A model generated the notes under the pieces. That model made no database searches. It was not told where the DNA came from and was given only the letters and a program-made list of their open reading frames with translations. Source: Chryseobacterium sp. (GTDB lineage: Bacteria > Bacteroidota > Bacteroidia > Flavobacteriales > Weeksellaceae). Taken from it: a stretch of 64,000 bases of DNA. This document shows positions 17,005-23,454 of the stretch, piece after piece. Numbering within the stretch: the stretch's first letter is position 1; every line of letters begins with the position of its first letter. The position numbers and the translations under genes are program-made. The DNA lies in assembly GCF_019236175.1 (NCBI RefSeq), contig NZ_JAFAJM010000001.1:175884-239883 (forward strand), written 5' to 3'.

Positions 17005-19179
17005 ATGTTAATCAAATTATGGTTGTTTCTGCTGGTTATATTCCTTTCGTGTTTTGGAAAAGCACAGGAACCGGTAAAAACGAAAACTCCGGATTCCACT
17101 GCAGCATCCAGAGCTGTGACTACAAATATTTCAGAAGTTATTATTAAGTCGGCTTCCCGTAACATAAAACTGAGTGAAGGAAATTTAGTTATGAGTGTTT
17201 CCGGTAATAAAGACTTCAAAACTTCAGTCAGCCTTCTTGATGTACTTAAAAAAACGCCGGGTGTTACTGTAGATCAGGAAGACGGAATTTTTATCGGCGG
17301 AAGGATAAGTCCTGCCATATTCATAGACGGAAAACCAGTTATCATGAGCAATCAGGAACTTCAGGCCTACTTACGTTCCTTACCCCCGGAAATGGTAACA
17401 TCTGTAGAAGTAAATACCAATCCCTCTTCAAAATATGATGCAGAATTTAACGGAATCATTGATATCAGACTGAAGAAGAATGTAAACCCGGGATGGAAAG
17501 GAAATTATAATGGAACATTATATGTAAATAAGTTCAATTACCGGGAAAATTCTTTTAATGTCTCCTATCATACAGGAAAAGTGACTTATAATCTGCTGTC
17601 CGGATATAGCGACGGAATTTCCACCTATCGGTATAACGCCCTGCAAAGATTAGCCAATACCAATATCATGAGAACCCAAACCTATCAGAAAGATAATGCA
17701 GGCATTTATAATGTTCAGGCAGGAGCAGATTTCAGATTGAATGATCATCACAGAATAGGTGTCAGTCTGAGAGGAAATTTCCGTAAAAATGACAGAGACC
17801 GCTCCGGATCGTTATATGCTACAGATAAAAAAGAAACCCTGTTAATCCTGAATACTGAAAATAAAAATCCTATGGATTATTCACAGGACAATTTTGGAAT
17901 TACTACAGATTATTCCTTTCAGAATAAAGGGTTTAAAATAAGTTTTTCCGGAAACTATCTTTCAGTAAAAAATAAGCAGAAGGATGATTTTATTAACAGA
18001 GAAATTTCTTCATCAGCGCTGTTATCCTATTGGAAATCGGATCTTCTGAATAAAATCGATATCTATACCGGTCAGACTGATATTTCTCAGAAAATCGGAA
18101 ATGCAGATTTTGAAGCCGGAATTAAATACAGTCATTCCGATACCCATAATAACATCAGGTATGATACTTTATCGGCAGATCATCAGTTTTTATTTGATTC
18201 TTCAAGAAGTAATGTTTTCGCATATAAAGAAAAAATATGGGCAGGATATCTGGCTTATAGACAAAAGTTTGGAAAACTTCAGATGAATGCAGGCTTACGA
18301 GTTGAAAATACCTATAGCCTTTCCAATGCAGTCACAGTTGATTCTGTTGTTTCAAGAAATTATACGGAATGGCTGCCCTCCTTTAACGCTGCTTACACTT
18401 TTAATACGGCTAATGAATTTTCCGTTTCTTACAGCAGACGAATAACAAGACCCGTTTTCTCACAGCTTAACCCCTTCCGCTTCTATTTCAGCCCTTTGAA
18501 TTATTGGATTGGCAATCCGTATCTGTTGCCTTCTCTGACCAGCCAGATCAAAGCAACCTACCGTTATAAGAACTGGATCACGAGTTTTACCATCGGAAAA
18601 GAAACAGATGTGATGACCCGTTATCCGTTATATAACTCTAAAACCAATGTACTGGAGTATCTTGGTACTAATCTTCCCTATAGAAAATTTGCTGTTCTGG
18701 AAACAAGTTTTCCGCTAAAAATAGCCAAGTGGTGGAATATGACCGGTCAGTTTGCAGGATATTATAATAATGAATTCAGACCTTATCTTGATGAGGTTTT
18801 TAAGATGAGTGTGTATAATTACGAAATCAGACTGAATCAGATTTTTACCCTGCCTAAAAGATATACGATAAATCTGTTTGCCGCTTATGAATCAAAAACA
18901 GGAAACAGCCTTTATGTCATAAAACCGCGCTATACCATAGATGTATCAATACAAAAGTCATGGTTTGATAACAAACTGAACACCAAGATGGGGTATAATA
19001 ACATTTTTGATTCTTATGACCAGCGCCTGGAATTCAGATATAAACAGATTATGGATAACCGTTTTACCCATTGGTGGGACAGTAGCAGATTCTTCTTTAC
19101 TTTAAGTTATAATTTCGGAAGTTCAGATTATCAGGTTAAAGAAACTCAAAGATCAGAAGAAGAGAACAGAGCCAGATAA
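17005..19179 (+). CDS. Outer-membrane beta-barrel protein, TonB-receptor-like (OMP_b-brl type)
   Basis: The 724-residue protein has a signal peptide (FLLVIFLSCFGKAQ), then a plug-like domain (SLLDVLKKTPGVTVDQEDGIFIGGRISPAIFIDGKPV, later VEVNTNPSSKYDAEFNGIIDIRLKKN), then a long series of alternating beta strands to the C-terminus with SYSRRITRPVFSQLNPF. This is the outer membrane beta-barrel family related to TonB-dependent receptors; no clear TonB box or carboxypeptidase-like N-domain is visible. The substrate is unknown. It follows the AraC-type regulator and ends at a bidirectional terminator shared with the peptide gene. Confidence 0.88.
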   Translation: MLIKLWLFLLVIFLSCFGKAQEPVKTKTPDSTAASRAVTTNISEVIIKSASRNIKLSEGNLVMSVSGNKDFKTSVSLLDVLKKTPGVTVDQEDGIFIGGRISPAIFIDGKPVIMSNQELQAYLRSLPPEMVTSVEVNTNPSSKYDAEFNGIIDIRLKKNVNPGWKGNYNGTLYVNKFNYRENSFNVSYHTGKVTYNLLSGYSDGISTYRYNALQRLANTNIMRTQTYQKDNAGIYNVQAGADFRLNDHHRIGVSLRGNFRKNDRDRSGSLYATDKKETLLILNTENKNPMDYSQDNFGITTDYSFQNKGFKISFSGNYLSVKNKQKDDFINREISSSALLSYWKSDLLNKIDIYTGQTDISQKIGNADFEAGIKYSHSDTHNNIRYDTLSADHQFLFDSSRSNVFAYKEKIWAGYLAYRQKFGKLQMNAGLRVENTYSLSNAVTVDSVVSRNYTEWLPSFNAAYTFNTANEFSVSYSRRITRPVFSQLNPFRFYFSPLNYWIGNPYLLPSLTSQIKATYRYKNWITSFTIGKETDVMTRYPLYNSKTNVLEYLGTNLPYRKFAVLETSFPLKIAKWWNMTGQFAGYYNNEFRPYLDEVFKMSVYNYEIRLNQIFTLPKRYTINLFAAYESKTGNSLYVIKPRYTIDVSIQKSWFDNKLNTKMGYNNIFDSYDQRLEFRYKQIMDNRFTHWWDSSRFFFTLSYNFGSSDYQVKETQRSEEENRAR

Positions 19180-19182
19180 AAG

Positions 19183-19216
19183 AAGCCTGCTTCAAAAAGC
19201 AGGCTTTTATTTTATT
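19183..19216. terminator. Bidirectional terminator
   Basis: AAGCCTGCTT (19183-19192) pairs with AAGCAGGCTT (19197-19206) over a four-base loop. Downstream on the plus strand lies TTTTATTTTATT. On the minus strand the flank is CTTTTAT. It separates the convergent barrel gene and the first GG-leader peptide gene. Confidence 0.85.
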
Positions 19217-19376
19217 ATGGACATACACAATTGCCACATGTCCATATTCTGCAGCTTCCGTCATCATTCCATTCACAGCAATAGCTGTCGCGGCGTGTTG
19301 TTCCGCCGGTGATGGATTTTTGTTGGTCTCTGCCTAATTTTTGTGCGTTTTTCAGTACAGGATTGTTCTTGCTCAT
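19215..19376 (-). CDS. GG-leader Cys-rich peptide (bacteriocin-like/RiPP precursor), copy 1
   Basis: This short frame encodes 53 residues: MSKNNPVLKNAQKLGRDQQ, then KSITGG, then a 28-residue core TTRRDSYCCEWNDDG-SCRIWTCGNCVCP. The LKNAQKLGRDQQ...TGG leader is the double-glycine type used by C39-peptidase exporters and common on Chryseobacterium bacteriocin-like peptides. The core holds six Cys in the pattern CC, GxC, TCxxCxC. Copy 2 (19622-19786) shares the leader almost fully and the Cys pattern exactly, which confirms that this is a real gene. No modifying enzyme or transporter is nearby. Function (antimicrobial, metal-binding or signalling) is unknown. Confidence 0.85.
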   Translation of the reverse strand: MSKNNPVLKNAQKLGRDQQKSITGGTTRRDSYCCEWNDDGSCRIWTCGNCVCP

Positions 19377-19447
19377 GATTTTGTTGTTTTTGATGTTAAT
19401 AGTAAAATTTTAATTTTTTTATAATTTTGTAAAATTATATCACTAAT
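19374..19447 (-). repeat. Duplicated leader/promoter segment, copy 1
   Basis: The 70 or so bases upstream of the first peptide gene match those upstream of the second (19784-19853). On the minus strand both read ATTAGTGATATAATTTT, then an AT-rich stretch, then ATTAACATCAAAA, CAACAAAATC and ATG. Conservation beyond the coding part shows that a whole cassette with its promoter was duplicated. Confidence 0.75.
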
Positions 19448-19580
19448 ATAGGAATTTATTTAAAGATATAAATAAAAATAGGTGTAATTAATAAGCAGGA
19501 GATTTTTGATATAAAATTGAATCCGCTAAAACCTAGAGAAAGTATGAAATGATATCATATACTTTGCTGAATGAATAGTG

Positions 19581-19611
19581 AGCAAAAGAAAACCTGCTTA
19601 AAAAAGCAGGT
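19581..19611 (-). terminator. Terminator of the second GG-leader peptide gene
   Basis: ACCTGCTT (19592-19599) pairs with AAGCAGGT (19604-19611). On the minus strand it is followed by TTTTCTTTTG. The stem sequence is nearly that of the terminator after copy 1, so the terminator was duplicated with the cassette. Confidence 0.75.
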
Positions 19612-19621
19612 CATGATATTT

Positions 19622-19786
19622 TTATGGGCATACACATCTGTCACAAGTATAGATAATACATTTTCCTGATGGATCCCATTCACAACATCTTTTGCCTGTT
19701 GAGATTCCTATTCCGCCAGTTACATTTTTTTGTTGGTCTCTACCTAATTTTTGTGCATGCTTCAGCACTTGACTGTTCTTGTTCAT
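19622..19786 (-). CDS. GG-leader Cys-rich peptide (bacteriocin-like/RiPP precursor), copy 2
   Basis: This frame encodes 54 residues: MNKNSQVLKHAQKLGRDQQ, KNVTGG, then the core IGISTGKRCCEWDPSG-KCIIYTCDRCVCP. It is a paralogue of copy 1: the leader differs at few positions, and the core keeps all six Cys plus CCEW, the Gly and the CVCP end, while the residues between have changed. This pattern, fixed leader and scaffold with variable filling, is typical of ribosomal peptide families. Each copy has its own leader region and terminator. Confidence 0.85.
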   Translation of the reverse strand: MNKNSQVLKHAQKLGRDQQKNVTGGIGISTGKRCCEWDPSGKCIIYTCDRCVCP

Positions 19787-19853
19787 GATTTTGTTGTTTT
19801 GATGTTAATTGTTAAGTTTTAATTATAATTTCGCGAAAATTATATCACTAATG
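19784..19853 (-). repeat. Duplicated leader/promoter segment, copy 2
   Basis: This is the counterpart of 19374-19447, with the same ATTAGTGATATAATTTT and ATTAACATCAAAA...CAACAAAATC blocks on the minus strand. Confidence 0.75.
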
Positions 19854-20049
19854 TATGAAAATATTTTATATTATTACTATATTTTAAATACAATAGGTAG
19901 ATGGAATATAGCATGTTATACGTTTTTTTTCAGGTTGAGTTTCATTTTCGTGACTGAATGCCGGAGAAGAAACAAGGGAAACAGAAAGGTTAGATAAAGA
20001 ATAATGTCCTTTATAAAGCCAAATTTAATACATAAAATAATGCAAAAGT
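19854..20049. other. Intergenic stretch without recognised genes
   Basis: This AT-rich spacer lies between the divergent peptide and deiminase genes. A 62-codon frame inside it has no recognisable content and is not called. Confidence 0.4.
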
Positions 20050-20079
20050 TTTGCAGATAGAGTCCTTTACTTATATTTG
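20050..20079 (+). promoter_or_regulatory. Consensus Bacteroidota promoter of the deiminase-like gene
   Basis: TTTG (20050-20053), 18 bases, then TATATTTG (20072-20079) matches the -33/-7 consensus fully. Transcription would start near 20086, leaving a leader of about 13 bases before the ATG at 20099. Confidence 0.75.
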
Positions 20080-20098
20080 TAGTATTGCATAAATCTTT

Positions 20099-21013
20099 AT
20101 GAGACTAAACATTAAAAACGAAACGGGTAGGCTGAGGTCAGTAGTTCTTGGTCAGCCTAATTCATTGGGGCCCGTTCCCACATTAGAAGAAAGCTATGAC
20201 GCCAAGTCATACTATTCCATCGAACATAATATGTATCCTAAAGAAGAGGATATCGTTAATGAAATGAACGCTTTCGAAGCGGTTTTAAAAAAGTATGACG
20301 TTGAAGTCCTCCGCCCAAGTATTATTGAAGACTATAATCAGGTTTTTTCACGAGATGTGGCTTTTGTGATTGATGATAAAATGATCATCTCCAATGTGAT
20401 CGCTGACAGAGCGGACGAGCAGGAGGCTTACAAGAGCGTTTTTGAAAAAGTAGCCTGGAGAAAAATTATCAACCTGCCGGAAACAGCGCATATTGAAGGT
20501 GGGGACGTTATTGTATGGAATGATTTCCTTTTCATTGGAACCTGTTTCAGTGAAGACTACAGAAATTATAAAACAGCAAGAACTAATGAGTACGCCATTG
20601 AAATCCTGAAAGAATACTTTCCGAAGAAAAGAATTATTGATCTTGAACTGAAGAAGAATGATAAAGTTCCGTTTGAAGGAATTCTGCATCTGGACTGTAC
20701 CTTCAACCCTATAGGAGACGATAAATGTATTATTTATAAAAACGGATTTGTAGACGAAAGTGATTACCGCCTAATTATTGATATTTTTGGAGAAGAAAAC
20801 TGTTTCCACATTAATGATGATGAAATGTTTGAAATGTTTCCGAATATTTTTTCTATTTCACCGGAAGTAGTGGTTTCAGACAAGGCATTTACAAGAATGA
20901 ATAACCATTTGAGAAACGAATGGGGAATGACAGTAGAAGAAATCCCCTACAGAGAAATTTCTAAAATGGGAGGCTTACTGAGATGCTCTACTATGCCACT
21001 TGTCAGAGAGTAG
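20099..21013 (+). CDS. Arginine deiminase/amidinotransferase-fold hydrolase
   Basis: The 304-residue protein shows the guanidine-modifying enzyme fold: an N-terminal GRLRSVVLGQPNS, the EGGDVIVW motif, catalytic His in GILHLDCTFNPI, and a C-terminal catalytic Cys296 in MGGLLRCSTMPLVRE. Enzymes with this Cys-His-acidic triad hydrolyse arginine or methylated arginines to citrulline, or transfer amidino groups. It is often annotated as dimethylargininase or arginine deiminase in flavobacteria. The exact substrate cannot be read from the sequence. It pairs with the ctlX-like gene downstream; a pseudogene element lies between them. Confidence 0.88.
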   Translation: MRLNIKNETGRLRSVVLGQPNSLGPVPTLEESYDAKSYYSIEHNMYPKEEDIVNEMNAFEAVLKKYDVEVLRPSIIEDYNQVFSRDVAFVIDDKMIISNVIADRADEQEAYKSVFEKVAWRKIINLPETAHIEGGDVIVWNDFLFIGTCFSEDYRNYKTARTNEYAIEILKEYFPKKRIIDLELKKNDKVPFEGILHLDCTFNPIGDDKCIIYKNGFVDESDYRLIIDIFGEENCFHINDDEMFEMFPNIFSISPEVVVSDKAFTRMNNHLRNEWGMTVEEIPYREISKMGGLLRCSTMPLVRE

Positions 21014-21021
21014 TTGAGTTA

Positions 21022-21046
21022 TAGTGTAGGAGAGTCTTAGAGTGAG
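21022..21046 (+). repeat. Left inverted-repeat arm of the four-helix-bundle element
   Basis: This arm reads TAGTGTAGGAGAGTCTTAGAGT and onward. It is the imperfect reverse complement of 21501-21524 (ACTCTGAAACTCTCATACACTA). It starts 9 bp after the deiminase stop codon. Confidence 0.7.
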
Positions 21047-21085
21047 AGAGTTTTAGTAAAATTTTAATTTTAAATAATAACGATC

Positions 21086-21449
21086 ATGCCAACGATTAAA
21101 TTTCACCAGGATCTAAAAGTATATCAAAAATCTTTTGAATTGGCTCAACAGATTTACGAATTATCGAAAGCTTTCCAAAAGAAGAACTCTATTCTCTTAC
21201 TGATCAGATTAGAAGATCGTCAAGATCTGTAGCAGATAATGTAAGTGAAGAATGGGGAAAAGAAGATATGAAAAATCCTTTGTTGCTAAACTTACAGACT
21301 CCGAAGGTGAAGCAAGAGAAACTCAGACATGGGGCCAATTTGCCTACGCTTGCAATTATATAAACAAAGAGCAATTTAACAACTTGCATAATCAGTATAA
21401 TCAAATAATAGGGATGTTAGTTAATAGGATCAACCAGTCGGAAAAATGA
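21086..21449 (+). pseudogene. Four-helix-bundle (23S rRNA intervening-sequence-type) protein, two frameshifts
   Basis: Read across three frames, the segment encodes a typical protein of about 120 residues: MPTIKFHQDLKVYQKSFELA, KEELYSLTDQIRRSSRSVADNVSEEW, then GKRRYEKSFVAKLTDSEGEARET, and AYACNYINKEQFNNLHNQYNQIIGML. It belongs to the S23/IVP family of small helical proteins. One base is missing near 21175 (CCC to CC) and one near 21258-21261 (AAAAA to AAAA); both lie in homopolymers. The gene is flanked by inverted repeats, as intervening-sequence elements are. Either it is a decayed copy or the sequence carries indel errors. Confidence 0.85.
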
Positions 21450-21500
21450 TGCTCATTTTCCTCGATTGATAAAGAAGAGAAGGATTTATAGATAATAGTT

Positions 21501-21525
21501 CATACTCTGAAACTCTCATACACTA
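21501..21525 (-). repeat. Right inverted-repeat arm of the four-helix-bundle element
   Basis: This arm is complementary to the left arm at 21022-21046 at about 20 of 24 positions. It lies 20 bp before the ctlX-like start codon. The two arms bracket a segment of about 450 bp holding the pseudogene. Confidence 0.7.
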
Positions 21526-21544
21526 ACACCCTCAAACTAAAAAA

Positions 21545-22468
21545 ATGCAGACAACAGATACCATATTAATGATAGAACCGATTGCATTCGGTTACAACGC
21601 AGAGACTGCGAAAAATAATTACTTTCAGGTGGAGCAGACAGGAGATGATATTCAGTCGAAAGCTTTGGCGGAATTCAATACTTTTGTCGGAAAACTAAGA
21701 AGTAAAGGAATCAATGTGATTACTATAAAAGACACATTGGATCCTCATACACCGGATTCTATTTTTCCTAATAACTGGGTGAGCTTTCACAAAGACGGAA
21801 AAGTGGTTTTATACCCGATGTTTGCCTCAAACAGAAGAGTAGAGAGAAGAGAAGATATTATTGAAAGTATAGAAAATCAGGGATTCGAAGTATCGGAAAT
21901 TGACGACTGGTCATTTTCTGAAACACAGGGGCATTTTCTTGAAGGAACGGGAAGTATGATTTTCGATCACGATCATAAAATTGCTTACGGTTCAGTTTCT
22001 TTAAGGTTAGATGAAAATCTTTTCAGAGAATTCTGTGCAAAATATGGCTTCACTCCGGTTGTATTTCATTCTTATCAGACTGTAGGTACAGAAAGGCTGC
22101 CTATTTATCATACGAACGTCATGATGTGTGTAGCAGATCAGTTTGTAGTGATATGCCTCGATTGTATCGACGATGAGCTGGAGAGAGAGAAAGTAGTGGA
22201 AACCATCAAGAATTCAGGAAAAGAAATCGTAGAAATTTCTGAAGAGCAAATGCAGCAATTTGCAGGAAATATGCTTCAGGTCCAAAATAAACAGGGCGAA
22301 AAATTCCTAGTGATGAGCCAGACAGCTTATCAGTCTTTAGCTCCGGAGCAGGTGGCTGCGATTGAAAAATACTGTGAGATTATTTATTCAGATCTTACTA
22401 CCATTGAAGTGAATGGAGGAGGAAGTGCAAGATGTATGCTTGCTGAGGTATTTCTTCCGAAAAAATAA
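21545..22468 (+). CDS. ctlX: CtlX-like citrulline/arginine amidino hydrolase
   Basis: The 307-residue protein begins MQTTDTILMIEPIAFGYNAETAKNNYFQ, typical of the CtlX group of the amidinotransferase superfamily. It has PDSIFPNNWVSFH, ETQGHFLEGTGSMIFD, the His in LPIYHTNVMMCV, and a C-terminal catalytic Cys297 in NGGGSARCMLAEVF. CtlX proteins are linked to citrulline use. With the upstream deiminase it may form an arginine/citrulline breakdown pair. The symbol is by family resemblance. It ends at a perfect 32-bp palindromic terminator. Confidence 0.85.
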   Translation: MQTTDTILMIEPIAFGYNAETAKNNYFQVEQTGDDIQSKALAEFNTFVGKLRSKGINVITIKDTLDPHTPDSIFPNNWVSFHKDGKVVLYPMFASNRRVERREDIIESIENQGFEVSEIDDWSFSETQGHFLEGTGSMIFDHDHKIAYGSVSLRLDENLFREFCAKYGFTPVVFHSYQTVGTERLPIYHTNVMMCVADQFVVICLDCIDDELEREKVVETIKNSGKEIVEISEEQMQQFAGNMLQVQNKQGEKFLVMSQTAYQSLAPEQVAAIEKYCEIIYSDLTTIEVNGGGSARCMLAEVFLPKK

Positions 22469-22488
22469 ATAGCATTATATGACACGTC

Positions 22489-22523
22489 AATAAGCACTTT
22501 GAGATCTCAAAGTGCTTATTTTT
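22489..22523. terminator. Bidirectional terminator, perfect 32-bp palindrome
   Basis: Bases 22489-22520 form a perfect palindrome centred on GAGATCTC, with AATAAGCACTTTGA and its complement as arms and T residues beyond on the plus side. It overlaps the last codons of the minus-strand esterase gene (stop at 22516) and so serves both convergent genes. Confidence 0.88.
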
Positions 22524-23376
22524 GATCAATACGGCGCAAGAACCTATCGATTTTATCGATCAGGAAAGAATTATGGGGTGCTTTATCCCAGTCCAGATGA
22601 CCTCCGTTAAATGCATAGGATTCACTCATCACCTTATTTTTAAAAAAAAGAGAATCCAGAATATTTTTTTGAGCCATTGGAATGACGCGGTCTGTTTTCC
22701 CGTAATAAGATAATGTAGGTGGTGTCTTTTTATTAATCCAATATGCAGGGCTTGCAAAGTGGACAGCAGAAATTCCCTGAGGTAAAAATTTCGGATCAAT
22801 TAAATGTTTCTCCACAAACGGATAGTCTTCATAAGATGTAAAACTGGTATCTGTAAGATCTGCGGGGCCTACAATATTAATGACAGATTTCACATACCGA
22901 TCCGAATCAAAATGATAGGCATACAGCATAGAAAGATATCCTCCGGCACTGTTTCCTAAAAGAATGACGTTAGGACGGGTGTTGAATTTCTTTTTCAAAA
23001 ATAAAATGACTTCTTGTATATCATCCATCTGATTGGGAATGGCATATTGCTGTGCAGAGGCTAATCTGTAGTTGATATTCGCAAAAATATGATCCGGAAA
23101 CTTCTGCATCATAGACAGGGTGAAGAAAGTAAGCTGAGATTTATCTCCGCTACGCCAGCCTCCACCATGTATGATGATAAAAATATCTCTTTGTTGTATT
23201 GAATTTCCCTGTGGAATATAAAGATCGAATACCTGCTGTAACTCCTTTCCATAGTGAATATTTTCTTCCTTTTTAAAATTAATTCCTTTTCCAAGGTGTA
23301 TTGTTTTTTCACGACAATCTACCGGTAAAAAAAAGAAAATAATGCTGACAATGATAATGATTATACTTTTTTTCAT
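22516..23376 (-). CDS. Secreted alpha/beta-hydrolase, HSL/BD-FAE-like esterase
   Basis: The 286-residue protein has an N-terminal hydrophobic segment (KKSIIIIIVSIIFFFLPVDC), either a signal peptide or a lipobox-like signal ending at Cys21. It then has the oxyanion motif HGGGW, the nucleophile elbow GNSAGG, the acid in GKTDRVIP and the His in NGGHLDW. This triad and HGGG motif belong to hormone-sensitive-lipase-type carboxylesterases. The substrate, perhaps acyl groups on sugars or xenobiotic esters, is unknown. A terminator lies between it and the barrel gene upstream, so it is probably a separate unit. Confidence 0.88.
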   Translation of the reverse strand: MKKSIIIIIVSIIFFFLPVDCREKTIHLGKGINFKKEENIHYGKELQQVFDLYIPQGNSIQQRDIFIIIHGGGWRSGDKSQLTFFTLSMMQKFPDHIFANINYRLASAQQYAIPNQMDDIQEVILFLKKKFNTRPNVILLGNSAGGYLSMLYAYHFDSDRYVKSVINIVGPADLTDTSFTSYEDYPFVEKHLIDPKFLPQGISAVHFASPAYWINKKTPPTLSYYGKTDRVIPMAQKNILDSLFFKNKVMSESYAFNGGHLDWDKAPHNSFLIDKIDRFLRRIDQK

Positions 23377-23385
23377 AATGACTAA

Positions 23386-23416
23386 AGATAAAAAACCTGC
23401 TGATAAATCAACAGGT
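23386..23416 (-). terminator. Terminator after the barrel gene at 23455
   Basis: On the minus strand ACCTGTTGA and TCAGCAGGT form a nine-base stem (one G-T pair) with a four-base loop, followed by TTTTTTATC. It closes the two-gene barrel unit. Confidence 0.8.
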
Positions 23417-23454
23417 AATACAAAATAATTGAGTTGAATATGAAGAAAGATAAT

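Noticed and set aside
19809..19997. 62-codon ORF between the peptide gene and the deiminase gene
   Set aside because: It overlaps the duplicated leader region, has no start context, and its composition looks like random AT-rich sequence.
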